This document shows, piece after piece, positions 46,919 through 56,321 of a DNA stretch of 64,000 nt (positions within the stretch are counted from its first letter, which is position 1; each line of letters starts with the position of its first letter). This DNA is from Neptuniibacter marinus (GTDB lineage: Bacteria; Pseudomonadota; Gammaproteobacteria; Pseudomonadales; Balneatricaceae). The stretch is taken from contig NZ_LUTR01000009.1 of NCBI RefSeq assembly GCF_001597725.1, positions 44,047 to 108,046 of the forward strand, read 5' to 3'. A program made the translations under genes and the position numbers. The notes under the pieces were generated by a model. The model worked only from the letters and a program-made list of their open reading frames with translations. It was not told the origin of the DNA and did no database searches.

Positions 46919-47680
46919 ATGAAATCTACTAATAGCCCGTCTAGTCTAGCTGCGAAAACGCCGCGACATATTGCCATTATAATGGATGGTAATAATCGCT
47001 GGGCGAAAGAACGGCGCCTACCAGGTCTTGCCGGGCATAAAGCTGGTGTTGACTGCGTCCGTTCCACTATCGAAGGCTGTATTGAGTCTGGAGTGGAAGT
47101 GTTGACGCTTTTTGCGTTTAGTTCTGAAAATTGGAAACGACCTCCCCTTGAAGTTAAAGGGCTAATGGAGTTGTTTAAATTAGCTCTAGATCGCGAAGCT
47201 AGACGATTACTGAAAAACAATATTCGTTTACGAGTGATAGGGGATAAGTCTGCTTTTAGTGCTTCTCTACAGAAAAAAATTGAGAAAGTTGAAGTGTTGA
47301 CTGAAAAATGTACAGGCCTTCAGCTAAATATTGCAGCAAACTACGGTGGTCGCTGGGATATAGTCAATGCCGCTCAACAAGTCGCTGAGCAGTGTGTGCA
47401 AAATAAAATATCGCCTGCTGATATTACTGAAGAGTTATTGTCCGCAGCGGTAACGCTTGATGAATTACCTGAGCCTGACCTTTGTATTCGCACAGGTGGT
47501 GAAAAGCGCATAAGTAATTTTCTTATTTGGCAATTCGCATATACCGAACTTTATTTCTCTGATGCTTATTGGCCTGATTTCGATAAATCTCACCTATTGG
47601 CTGCTATTGATGATTTTGGTCGTCGGCAGCGTCGTTTTGGGCGTACCAGTGAGCAAGTAGAGGCTGAGATGAATGCTTAA
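46919..47680 (+). CDS. uppS: Undecaprenyl diphosphate synthase
   Basis: cis-Prenyltransferase that makes the C55 lipid carrier for peptidoglycan and O-antigen. The 253 residues include the diphosphate-binding HIAIIMDGNNRWAKERRLPGLAGHKAG, with the catalytic Asp, FAFSSENWKRP, and the C-terminal RTGGEKRISNFLIWQFAYTELYF. It overlaps cdsA by 8 bases. Confidence 0.97.
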   Translation: MKSTNSPSSLAAKTPRHIAIIMDGNNRWAKERRLPGLAGHKAGVDCVRSTIEGCIESGVEVLTLFAFSSENWKRPPLEVKGLMELFKLALDREARRLLKNNIRLRVIGDKSAFSASLQKKIEKVEVLTEKCTGLQLNIAANYGGRWDIVNAAQQVAEQCVQNKISPADITEELLSAAVTLDELPEPDLCIRTGGEKRISNFLIWQFAYTELYFSDAYWPDFDKSHLLAAIDDFGRRQRRFGRTSEQVEAEMNA

Positions 47681-48485
47681 ACAGCGCATAATTACGGCGA
47701 TGGTTCTTGCGCCTCTGGCGTTGTTTGGTGTTTTTGGTCTTCCTTTCTCTTTCTTTGTCTTTTTAATGGATGCGGTTATATTGTTGGCTGCATGGGAATG
47801 GGCTAATCTTGCTGGTTTTAAGAAGGGTTGGGTGAAAGTAGCCTATGTGTGCCTTGTGGCTGTCGTTGTAGGTTTGTGCCACTATCAATATCAGACTATA
47901 GATGCCTTTTATGTTTTTTTTCTTGCTATTGTCTTTTGGTTTATTGCGCTCTTTTGGGTGTATAGATTTCCCCGTGTATCTAGTTGGGGCTCAGTCTTAG
48001 CTCGAGGTCTGATTGGTTTTATTGTCCTTCTGCCTTGTTGGTTTGCGTTTGTTGAAATGAAGTCCGTAGAGCAGGGTGATCAGTTGATTTTTTTACTGTT
48101 ATTGCTTGTCTGGGGAGCGGATGTCGGTGCTTATTTTGCGGGCAAGCGTTTTGGTCGCACAAAATTAGCGCCCAGTGTGAGCCCTGGAAAGACACGTGAG
48201 GGTTTGTATGGAGGTTTAGTTGCATGTTTTGCTGTTGCGGTTATTTATAGTTTTATTGCTGGGGCGGCATCAGTCAGTATCTTTCCTTTAGTTATTATGG
48301 CGCTGCTGACGGGGTTGATTTCAGTCTTAGGTGATCTTTTTGAAAGTATGCTAAAGCGTCATCGAGGCATTAAAGATAGTAGTCAATTGTTGCCTGGGCA
48401 TGGGGGGGTGTTGGACCGTATCGATAGCATTACCGCCGCTTCGCCACTGTTTATATTAGGAATGCAGTATTGGGTGCTTGTGTAA
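47673..48485 (+). CDS. cdsA: Phosphatidate cytidylyltransferase
   Basis: Makes CDP-diacylglycerol for phospholipid synthesis. A 270-residue protein with about eight membrane helices and the CdsA signature near the C-terminus (SVLGDLFESMLKRHRGIKDSSQLLPGHGGVLDRIDS). It overlaps uppS at its start. Its stop is directly followed by rseP; the dxr gene that usually lies between is absent here. Confidence 0.95.
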   Translation: MLKQRIITAMVLAPLALFGVFGLPFSFFVFLMDAVILLAAWEWANLAGFKKGWVKVAYVCLVAVVVGLCHYQYQTIDAFYVFFLAIVFWFIALFWVYRFPRVSSWGSVLARGLIGFIVLLPCWFAFVEMKSVEQGDQLIFLLLLLVWGADVGAYFAGKRFGRTKLAPSVSPGKTREGLYGGLVACFAVAVIYSFIAGAASVSIFPLVIMALLTGLISVLGDLFESMLKRHRGIKDSSQLLPGHGGVLDRIDSITAASPLFILGMQYWVLV

Positions 48486-48486
48486 T

Positions 48487-49848
48487 ATGGAATTTCTGCA
48501 TACTGTTTTTATCACCATTCTCACCTTAGGTATTTTAGTTACTATTCATGAATGGGGACATTTTTATGTTGCGCGTAGGTGCGGCATTAAGGTCTTAAAG
48601 TTTTCGATCGGTTTTGGTAAGGCTTTATATACTTGGCGTGATAGGCAGGGCACTGAATTTGCTATTGCTGCTATCCCGTTGGGTGGTTATGTGAAAATGC
48701 TAGATGAGGGAGAGGCTGAGGTTGCTCCTGAACAGTTAGATCAAGCGTTTAATCGTAAACCGGTCTTGCAGCGGATGGCTGTTGTGGCTGCGGGTCCTGC
48801 AGTTAATCTTATCTTTGCTGTTCTGGCTTATTGGTTTATGTATCAATCGGGTGTTTCTACCGTCGTACCTGTGGTGGGTACGCTGATTGAAGGCTCTATT
48901 GCGGATACAGCTAATATACCTGCGAATAGCGAAATTTTATCTGTTGATGGTGATGAAACCCTATCTTGGGATGAAGTAAATTTAAAGCTGGCTTCTCGTG
49001 TTGGTGAAAGTGGCTCTTTGGTGCTTACTGTAAGGCCCGTTGATAAAGTGAATGTCGTACCTGAAGAGTATGTTATAGATCTGAAACAGTGGCATATTGA
49101 CCTTGAAAATGAGTCGCCATTAACTGCGTTAGGTTTGGTCCCTTGGCGACCAGAGGTGCCGGCAATTATTGGTCGTTTAGTTGAGGATGGGCGAGCTAAA
49201 GCTGCAGGGCTTCAACTAGGAGACAAGGTAGTAAGTGTAAATGCAGATGTAGTTGATGATTGGTATGCTTTAGTTGATGTGGTGAGAGCGAGCCCTAATA
49301 CGCAGTTAACGCTTCAAGTGCAGCGTGGTGTGGAATTGCGCGAACTGGTTTTATCTCCTGCGCTTAAAGTAGATCAAGCGGGTGGTTCTTATGGTTATAT
49401 AGGAGCGGCTGCACAGCCTGTAGATTGGCCGCAAGAGTATAAGCGTGAGCTGCATTATGGTTTTTTTGATGCTCTGATTAAGGCATTTAACAAAACTTTA
49501 CAGATGATTTCTTTGACCCTTGATTCTATCTGGAAGATGATTGAAGGGGTAATATCTGTAAAAAACTTGAGTGGTCCTATAACCATTGCTAAAGTGGCCA
49601 GTGCTTCTGCAGCCTCTGGCTTAGAATCCTATGTGAGTTTTTTAGCTTACCTGAGTATTAGCTTAGGTATATTGAATTTATTGCCGATTCCTGTTTTGGA
49701 TGGCGGGCACCTTCTTTACTACACAGTTGAGTTGTTGAGAGGGAAGCCAGTCAGTGAACGAGTTCAATTTTTAGGATTGAAGATAGGGATGGCAATGCTG
49801 TTAACGCTTATGTTAGTAGCTCTGTTTAACGACTTTATGCGGTTGTGA
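48487..49848 (+). CDS. rseP: Site-2 zinc metalloprotease RseP
   Basis: Intramembrane protease that cleaves RseA to release sigma-E and also clears signal peptides. About 453 residues, with the zinc motif HEWGH in the first membrane helix, two PDZ domains between membrane segments (about residues 120-290) and the NLLPIPVLDGGHL motif with the third ligand near the C-terminus. The ATG at 48487 lies one base after the cdsA stop; an in-frame start 9 bases upstream adds MCN. Confidence 0.96.
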   Translation: MEFLHTVFITILTLGILVTIHEWGHFYVARRCGIKVLKFSIGFGKALYTWRDRQGTEFAIAAIPLGGYVKMLDEGEAEVAPEQLDQAFNRKPVLQRMAVVAAGPAVNLIFAVLAYWFMYQSGVSTVVPVVGTLIEGSIADTANIPANSEILSVDGDETLSWDEVNLKLASRVGESGSLVLTVRPVDKVNVVPEEYVIDLKQWHIDLENESPLTALGLVPWRPEVPAIIGRLVEDGRAKAAGLQLGDKVVSVNADVVDDWYALVDVVRASPNTQLTLQVQRGVELRELVLSPALKVDQAGGSYGYIGAAAQPVDWPQEYKRELHYGFFDALIKAFNKTLQMISLTLDSIWKMIEGVISVKNLSGPITIAKVASASAASGLESYVSFLAYLSISLGILNLLPIPVLDGGHLLYYTVELLRGKPVSERVQFLGLKIGMAMLLTLMLVALFNDFMRL

Positions 49849-49878
49849 TATTAAGTTACAGTCGGTTTTATTTTTATA

Positions 49879-52215
49879 ATGGATAAGAAGTACTTCATGA
49901 AACGCGCCATTGGACTTCTGGTTACGCTTTTTCTTTGGGCCTCATTGGCTCAAGCAAACACATCATCTTTCGTGGTTGAAGATATTCGCTTGGAGGGATT
50001 ACAGCGAGTATCACCAGGTATAGTTTTTAGGAACTTTCCGATTACAGCAGGGGATCAGGTTGATTCTTTGGTTTTAGCGGACGCTTCACGGAAACTGTTT
50101 GAGTCTGGTTATTTTGATGATATTGAATTGTTACGTGATGACTCTGTCCTGATTTTACAGCTTCAGGAGAGACCCTCAGTCAGTTTGATTCGATTAGATG
50201 GTAACAAAGTTCTTGAATCTGATGCGTTGTTAGATGGTCTTAAGCAGACTGGATTGCAAGAGGGTGATGTTTTTAAACGTTCCACCTTGGAGCAGATTAA
50301 GCAGGATATTGTTCGAGTATACTCATCACAAGGGCGTTATGGTGCAAACGTTGAAACTGATGTTGAAACGTTACCGGGTAATCGTGTTGCTCTAAACATA
50401 AATATTAAAGAGGGACAGGTTGCGACGATTCAGCATATAAATATTGTGGGTAACAGTGTTTATACTGATGAAGAGTTAACGGACCTATTTTCCTTGAAAC
50501 TCCCTAATTTTTGGTCTTTCTTTAAAAAGGACGATCGTTATGCGAGACAAAAACTGTCTGCTGATATCGAACGTCTTCGCTCTTATTATCTCGATAGCGG
50601 TTATGTGAACTTTTCTATTGATTCGACACAAGTTTCAATTACACCTGATAAAAAGCATGTCTATATAACCGTTAATGTCACTGAAGGCGAAAAATACACC
50701 GTTCGTGATGTAGATATTGCGGGTGAGATGGTTGTGCCGGAAGTTGAATTGAAGAAAGTGATTCGTGTTGAGAAAGGTCAGACTTTTTCTAGACGTTTAA
50801 TTACTGAGTCACAAGAAGCATTGAGTAATAAAATTGGCGATGTAGGTTACATGTTTGCCAACGTATCTCCTGCACCTGAGTTACATGATGATAATACTGT
50901 TACCGTGAAGTTTTTCCTTGATCCGGGTAAGCGTACCTATGTGCGTAGGATTGCTATCAGAGGTAACACGCGTACGGCAGATGATGTTATTCGTCAGCAC
51001 TTAAAACAGATGGAAGCGGCGGTAGCATCGAACGAGTTGATTGAACAATCTAAGCTGCGATTAGAAAAAACAGGATATTTTAAGGCTGTTAGTGTCGAAA
51101 CTATCCCTGTTCCAGGGAGTACAGACCTTGTCGATGTGCAGTATTCAGTTGAAGAGCAACAATCAGGTTCCTTCTCTGCAAGTTTAGGTTTCTCTCAAAC
51201 CTCAGGTATCATTCTGGGCTTCCAGCTGCAGCAAGATAACTTCTTAGGTACAGGTAAGAAAGTCGGTATAGGTATCTCTAATAGTGATACTTTAACGGAA
51301 TATTCATATAGTTTTGTTGATCCGTACTATACGGTAGATGGCGTAAGCCGAGGCTTTAACCTTTACTACCGTGAACGAGACTTTGACGAAGATAATACGA
51401 GTGCATTCTCTACCGATGAGATTGGCGGTGGTGTTAACTTTGGTTATCCGATTGATGATTATCAGCGTTTGAATTTTGGCCTAAATGTTGAGCAGGTCAC
51501 TATCAATACAAATTCTTCTGAAACGCCAGATGAGATTAATCAGTATCTTCTGGATGAAGGAAATGATTATTTTAATATGAACTTCACGGGTTCGTGGAGT
51601 AGTAACCATCTTAATAGGGGTTATTTCCCAACTAAAGGTTATTCCCAAAGTGCATCTCTTGAAGTCAGTATCCCTGGAAGCGATTTAAGCTATTACAAGG
51701 CGTTGTATAATGCTAAATGGTATCGCCCTCTAACTGAAGATCGTAATTGGGTGCTCTCAATGAAGGGGCGTCTCGGTTACGGTGGTGAATTGGGCGATAA
51801 TGAATATCCGTTTTACAAGCACTTTTATGCAGGTGGTTTAAAGACAGTTAGGGGTTACGAGCAAAATACCTTAGGTCCACGTGATACAAACGATGACCCG
51901 TTTGGTGGTGATGTGCTCATTACAGGTGGGGTTGAGCTTATTTTCCCAATGCCGTTTGTAAAAGATAAGTCATCATGGCGTACGCTGTTCTTTGTGGATG
52001 CAGGTAATGTTTTTGATACAAGTTGTTCATCAGTTGCATTATCAGGTAATTGTGAAGATGGGGTGAAGTTGGATGAACTTCGTTATTCAGCAGGTATAGG
52101 TCTTAGTTGGCTAACTCCTATTGGTCCGCTATCTGTTGCTCTAGCGACACAGTTAAATGATAAGGCTGGGGATGATACTGAAGTGTTCCAGTTTGCATTA
52201 GGTCAAACTTTCTAA
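49879..52215 (+). CDS. bamA: Outer membrane protein assembly factor BamA
   Basis: Core of the machinery that folds beta-barrel proteins into the outer membrane. The 778-residue precursor has a signal peptide ending SLAQA, five POTRA domains (about residues 28-430) and a C-terminal 16-stranded barrel with the VRGYEQNTLGPRD motif and a terminal phenylalanine (FALGQTF). A second ATG at 49897 could also start. It is followed 10 bases later by skp. Confidence 0.97.
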   Translation: MDKKYFMKRAIGLLVTLFLWASLAQANTSSFVVEDIRLEGLQRVSPGIVFRNFPITAGDQVDSLVLADASRKLFESGYFDDIELLRDDSVLILQLQERPSVSLIRLDGNKVLESDALLDGLKQTGLQEGDVFKRSTLEQIKQDIVRVYSSQGRYGANVETDVETLPGNRVALNINIKEGQVATIQHINIVGNSVYTDEELTDLFSLKLPNFWSFFKKDDRYARQKLSADIERLRSYYLDSGYVNFSIDSTQVSITPDKKHVYITVNVTEGEKYTVRDVDIAGEMVVPEVELKKVIRVEKGQTFSRRLITESQEALSNKIGDVGYMFANVSPAPELHDDNTVTVKFFLDPGKRTYVRRIAIRGNTRTADDVIRQHLKQMEAAVASNELIEQSKLRLEKTGYFKAVSVETIPVPGSTDLVDVQYSVEEQQSGSFSASLGFSQTSGIILGFQLQQDNFLGTGKKVGIGISNSDTLTEYSYSFVDPYYTVDGVSRGFNLYYRERDFDEDNTSAFSTDEIGGGVNFGYPIDDYQRLNFGLNVEQVTINTNSSETPDEINQYLLDEGNDYFNMNFTGSWSSNHLNRGYFPTKGYSQSASLEVSIPGSDLSYYKALYNAKWYRPLTEDRNWVLSMKGRLGYGGELGDNEYPFYKHFYAGGLKTVRGYEQNTLGPRDTNDDPFGGDVLITGGVELIFPMPFVKDKSSWRTLFFVDAGNVFDTSCSSVALSGNCEDGVKLDELRYSAGIGLSWLTPIGPLSVALATQLNDKAGDDTEVFQFALGQTF

Positions 52216-52225
52216 GGGATAAGAT

Positions 52226-52723
52226 ATGAATTATAAATCGTTGTTAGGCTTTATTTTGGTTGCAGGCATGAGCTTTTCTGTGCATGCAGAGAAAATAGCA
52301 GTATTAGGCGTACAGCAGGCGCTGTTAGCTTCTTCAGCGGCTGCGGATTTCCGAGGAAAGCTGAAAAGTGAATTTTCTAAAGAAGAAAAGTCGCTGTTAG
52401 ATTTAGAAAAGCAAGTTAAGGCTGCTCGAGATAAAGTTACAAAGAATAAAGACCTTGCTTCTGCGGAAGAACTGAAAAAAATGAAAATACAGTTTCAAAA
52501 AGTATTTGCTCAGTATCAGCGTAATGGTCAAGCCTTACAGCAAAAGCGGATGGAGCGTGAACAAGCGTTTATTCAGGAGATGCGTCCTAAACTTGATAAA
52601 GTGATTCGTGAGCTAATTGAAAAAGAAGGCTATGATGTGGTTTTAGCAAAACAGGCAACGCTTTTTGCAAAGAAAGAGGTTGATATAACGCCGCGTGTTG
52701 TTGAACTTTTAAATAAGCAATAG
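52226..52723 (+). CDS. skp: Periplasmic chaperone Skp (OmpH)
   Basis: A 165-residue precursor with a signal peptide ending VHAEK, then a lysine-rich coiled-coil body (LKSEFSKEEKSLLDLEKQVKAARDKV in part) characteristic of the jellyfish-like Skp trimer that carries unfolded outer membrane proteins to BamA. It sits in the usual place between bamA and lpxD. Confidence 0.93.
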   Translation: MNYKSLLGFILVAGMSFSVHAEKIAVLGVQQALLASSAAADFRGKLKSEFSKEEKSLLDLEKQVKAARDKVTKNKDLASAEELKKMKIQFQKVFAQYQRNGQALQQKRMEREQAFIQEMRPKLDKVIRELIEKEGYDVVLAKQATLFAKKEVDITPRVVELLNKQ

Positions 52724-52737
52724 GCTTATATGGGTTC

Positions 52738-53775
52738 ATGAAAAATCATCATTACACGCTTAGTGATATTGCGACGTTTCTTTCGGCAGAGTTTGTTGGT
52801 AATGCTGATTATAAATTGAGCTCAGTATCTACATTGCAATCGGCGTCGTCGACTCAACTCTCTTTTATAGCAAATAATCGCTATCAGAAGTATTTGCGTA
52901 CGACCCAGGCTGGCGCAGTTATTCTGTCGCCAGCAGATCTTGAAAGCTATTCAGGCAATGCTATTTTAGTTGATGACCCTTATTTGGCTTACGCTAAAAT
53001 AAGTCACCTGTTTTCTTCAGCTCAAAAATTATCACAAGAGATATCACCTTCTGCATATGTTCATCCTACGGCTGTTGTGAGTAAAACTGCCTCTGTGGCT
53101 GCCGGAGCTCATATAGGCCCCAGCTGTACAATTGGTGATAATGCTACTGTCGGTGTTAATTCAGTTGTAGGTGCAGGATCAAGTGTTGCAGATAATACTG
53201 TGATCAATGCTAATGTGACGATCTACCATAATGTGAAAATTGGCGCTAACTGCCTAATTCATAGCGGTGTAGTTTTGGGGGCGGATGGATTCGGGTTTGC
53301 TAAAGATGGTGATAACTGGGTGAAAATCGCTCAGTTAGGTGGTGTCAGCATAGGTGATAATGTTGAAATCGGTGCGGGTACAACCATTGATCGTGGTGCT
53401 TTAGATGATACTGTTATCGAAGATGGTGTGATTTTAGATAATCAGATTCAAATCGCTCATAATGTTACAATTGGCAAAAATAGTGCGTTAGCCGCTTGTA
53501 CTGCAGTGGCTGGTAGCACTAAAATTGGCGCCCAGTGCACAATTGCTGGAGCTTGTGGAATTACAGGTCATTTGACGATTGCTGATGGCTCACACATTAC
53601 TGCAATGTCGCTTATTACAAAATCCATATTGAAGCCGGGTGTATATTCATCAGGTACGGGAATGTTACCGAATAAAATGTGGAAAAAAAATGTTGTTCGT
53701 TTTCGACAGCTGGATCAAATGGCGCGTCGAATTAAGTCTATTGAAGACGAGATTATTGAGATTAAGGGTTCGTAA
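52738..53775 (+). CDS. lpxD: UDP-3-O-(3-hydroxyacyl)glucosamine N-acyltransferase
   Basis: Third step of lipid A synthesis. The 345-residue protein has an N-terminal uridine-binding domain and a left-handed beta-helix of hexapeptide repeats (for example VHPTAVVSKTASVAAGAHIGPSC in part). The catalytic histidine should be in the segment NQIQIAHNVTIG. It ends with a C-terminal helix. fabZ follows after 3 bases. Confidence 0.96.
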   Translation: MKNHHYTLSDIATFLSAEFVGNADYKLSSVSTLQSASSTQLSFIANNRYQKYLRTTQAGAVILSPADLESYSGNAILVDDPYLAYAKISHLFSSAQKLSQEISPSAYVHPTAVVSKTASVAAGAHIGPSCTIGDNATVGVNSVVGAGSSVADNTVINANVTIYHNVKIGANCLIHSGVVLGADGFGFAKDGDNWVKIAQLGGVSIGDNVEIGAGTTIDRGALDDTVIEDGVILDNQIQIAHNVTIGKNSALAACTAVAGSTKIGAQCTIAGACGITGHLTIADGSHITAMSLITKSILKPGVYSSGTGMLPNKMWKKNVVRFRQLDQMARRIKSIEDEIIEIKGS

Positions 53776-53778
53776 GAA

Positions 53779-54216
53779 ATGATGGATGTGAATGAAATTC
53801 GGGAATATCTTCCGCATCGGTATCCTTTCCTTTTGGTGGATAGGGTGTTGGAGCTAGAAAAAGGAACGTCCATTGTTGCGATTAAAAACGTTACAGTTAA
53901 TGAACCCTTTTTTAATGGACATTTCCCCGACTATCCTGTGATGCCTGGTGTTTTAATTGTTGAAGCTATGGCGCAGGCTGCAGGTATTCTCGGTTTTAAA
54001 ACAATGGATAAAACGCCACAAGATGGATCTATCTACTATTTTGTGGGTGCGGATAAACTACGCTTCAAACGTCCTGTAGTTCCAGGTGATCAGTTAAAGT
54101 TAGAGGCGACTGTTGTATCTGAACGTCGAGGTATTTGGAAATTTGATGTGCGTTCATCTGTCGACGGTGATACGGTAAGTACTGCAACTATTTTGTGTGC
54201 TGATAGAAAGGTTTAA
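53779..54216 (+). CDS. fabZ: 3-hydroxyacyl-ACP dehydratase FabZ
   Basis: Dehydrates 3-hydroxyacyl-ACP in fatty acid elongation. The 145-residue hot-dog fold protein has [14 protein letters not shown] and the active-site segment [23 protein letters not shown] (His and Glu). It lies between lpxD and lpxA, the standard position, with gaps of 3 bases each side. It competes with LpxA for the same 3-hydroxyacyl-ACP. Confidence 0.97.
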   Translation: MMDVNEIREYLPHRYPFLLVDRVLELEKGTSIVAIKNVTVNEPFFNGHFPDYPVMPGVLIVEAMAQAAGILGFKTMDKTPQDGSIYYFVGADKLRFKRPVVPGDQLKLEATVVSERRGIWKFDVRSSVDGDTVSTATILCADRKV

Positions 54217-54219
54217 GTC

Positions 54220-54990
54220 TTGATCGATTCTCGTGCTGTTATAGATCCCTCTGCAAAGCTGGCCAGTGATGTTGCTGTAGGGCCGTGGTCTCTTATTGGA
54301 CCTGATGTCGAAATCGGTGCGGGTACAGTTGTTGGGCCTCACGTTGTTATAAAAGGCCCAACGACAATTGGCAAAAACAATAAGATTTTCCAATTTGCTT
54401 CGGTGGGTGAAGATTGCCAAGATAAAAAGTATGCAGGTGAGCCAACCAAATTGGTTATCGGTGATAATAATATCATTCGAGAAGGTGTAACTATTCACCG
54501 AGGTACAGTGCAAGATGCGGGGGTTACTCAAGTAGGTAGTGATAACCTTTTTATGGCCTATGCGCATGTGGCACACGATTGCATTGTTGGTGACCATGTC
54601 ATTATGGCCAATAATACGGCCATTGCTGGGCATGTTCATGTCGGTGATTGGGCTGTTCTTGGTGGGTTTACTGCCGTGCACCAGTTTTGCCATATTGGTG
54701 CGCATGTCATGTGCGGGACCAGCACTGTAGTGCTCAAAGATATCCCTGATTACATTATGGCCAATGGTAATACAGCAGCCCCTCATGGTATTAATGTTGA
54801 AGGTTTGAGGCGAAGAGGTTTTTCAGCTGATGCTATTGCCAATTTACGCCGCGCCTACAAGATTATTTACCGCAAAAAATTGACTATTGCTCAAGCGCTA
54901 GTTGAGCTACGGGAGCTTGCGGAAAGCTGTCCCGAAGTCCTATCTCTGATTCACTCTATTGAATTATCAAGCCGCGGCATTATTCGCTAG
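54220..54990 (+). CDS. lpxA: UDP-N-acetylglucosamine O-acyltransferase
   Basis: First enzyme of lipid A synthesis. 256 residues, beginning IDSRAVIDPSAKLASDVAVGPWSLIG after a TTG start at 54220. The start is set by fabZ ending 3 bases earlier. Hexapeptide repeats form the beta-helix; the catalytic histidine is in the MAYAHVAHDCIVGD segment. A helical C-terminus ends SSRGIIR. lpxB follows after 8 bases. Confidence 0.97.
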   Translation: MIDSRAVIDPSAKLASDVAVGPWSLIGPDVEIGAGTVVGPHVVIKGPTTIGKNNKIFQFASVGEDCQDKKYAGEPTKLVIGDNNIIREGVTIHRGTVQDAGVTQVGSDNLFMAYAHVAHDCIVGDHVIMANNTAIAGHVHVGDWAVLGGFTAVHQFCHIGAHVMCGTSTVVLKDIPDYIMANGNTAAPHGINVEGLRRRGFSADAIANLRRAYKIIYRKKLTIAQALVELRELAESCPEVLSLIHSIELSSRGIIR

Positions 54991-54998
54991 GAGAAACT

Positions 54999-56156
54999 AT
55001 GCCGAATCCTCTGCGAATAGGCATTGTTGCGGGAGAAGCCTCAGGTGATATTTTAGGCGCGGGCCTTATCCGATCACTTAAAACCAAGTTTCCAGATCTT
55101 ATCGTTGAAGGTATAGGTGGTGAGCTTATGCAGGCTGAGGGCTGTATATCTCGTTACCCGATGGAACGTTTATCTGTGATGGGGCTAGTTGAAGTTCTTG
55201 GTCGATTGTTTGAGCTGCTTAAAGCCCGTAGAAAGCTTATCCAATATTTTATCGATAATCCCCCAGATGTTTTTATTGGTATTGATGCGCCGGACTTTAC
55301 CCTTCATATGGAAGGTCGTTTGAAAGCGGCAGGAATTCCAACGGTTCATTATGTAAGTCCCTCTGTTTGGGCGTGGAAACGTAAGCGTATTTTTAAAATA
55401 AAGCAAACTACAGATTTAGTACTAGCTTTGTTTCCCTTTGAGCCCGCTTGTTATCAAGAAACAGGTCAGAGAATTGAGTTTGTTGGTCACCCATTAGCAG
55501 ATCAGATTGTAAATGATCCGTCTCTTCAGGATCCTCGGGCTTTATTTAGTATTAGCGAGTCTCAGCGAGTTGTCGCGCTGTTACCGGGTAGTAGGGGGAG
55601 TGAGATAAAATATCTGGCTGAACCTTTTTTACAGACAGCAAGATGGTTAGCGGAAAAAGAGCCAGATTTGCTTTTTCTTTTGCCGGCGGCGAATGAGCAG
55701 CGATTCAATGAGCTTGAAGCTTTACTTAATGAGAGCTTTTCTGGGCTTAATGTTAGATTAGTACTGCAGCAATCTAGGCAAGTTATGGCTACTGCTGATG
55801 CAATCTTGATCGCTTCAGGTACAGCAACACTCGAAGCGACTATTTTGAAAAAACCGATGGTTGTGGCCTATAAAATGGCATCATTAACTTATGCTATTTA
55901 TTCCCGAATGATTAAATCTCGTCATATATCATTACCTAATTTGCTGGCTGATGAAGCGTTGGTCCCAGAAATTTTACAGGATGATGTGACCCCCAGAATT
56001 TTAGGCGAGGCGCTATTAAAAGCTCTGAATGATCACTCTTATATTGATTATGTGCAGAAGCGTTTTGAAGATGTTTATACTCAGTTGCATCAAGATGCTG
56101 ATGAGCGAGCCGCATCTGCGATCGTTAAATTGCTTGAGGATAAAGGAGTGCTGTAA
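54999..56156 (+). CDS. lpxB: Lipid-A-disaccharide synthase
   Basis: GT-B glycosyltransferase that joins UDP-2,3-diacylglucosamine and lipid X. 385 residues with GIVAGEASGDILGAGLI at the N-terminus, HYVSPSVWAWKRKRI and LLPGSRGSEI. Its TAA overlaps the ATG of the interrupted native rnhB as TAATG. It is the last intact gene of the core string in this window. Confidence 0.97.
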   Translation: MPNPLRIGIVAGEASGDILGAGLIRSLKTKFPDLIVEGIGGELMQAEGCISRYPMERLSVMGLVEVLGRLFELLKARRKLIQYFIDNPPDVFIGIDAPDFTLHMEGRLKAAGIPTVHYVSPSVWAWKRKRIFKIKQTTDLVLALFPFEPACYQETGQRIEFVGHPLADQIVNDPSLQDPRALFSISESQRVVALLPGSRGSEIKYLAEPFLQTARWLAEKEPDLLFLLPAANEQRFNELEALLNESFSGLNVRLVLQQSRQVMATADAILIASGTATLEATILKKPMVVAYKMASLTYAIYSRMIKSRHISLPNLLADEALVPEILQDDVTPRILGEALLKALNDHSYIDYVQKRFEDVYTQLHQDADERAASAIVKLLEDKGVL

Positions 56157-56245
56157 TGGATGGTTTTGATTTTGGGAAAGGGAAGCGGGTAGCCGGTGTT
56201 GATGAGGTTGGTCGAGAAAGTTTACATTGTGTGGTGAGTGTCTAA
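56156..56245 (+). pseudogene. rnhB: Native rnhB, 5' fragment interrupted by the island
   Basis: The expected ribonuclease HII gene starts at the lpxB stop (TAATG). Its first codons read KRVAGVDEVGR, the universal RNase HII start with the catalytic Asp and Glu. Right after the GGTCGAG at 56210-56216 the sequence departs from the family (ESLHCVVSV) and stops at 56243. The missing continuation would be GPLAGPV. The break marks the left end of an inserted island; the rest of the gene is not in the window. Confidence 0.9.
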
Positions 56246-56321
56246 TTTCTATGTTAAAGATGTTTCTTTTTAATAGTTCTTGTCAGTATATGGCTAAAGA
56301 AATTCATGGTATTGGGAATAT

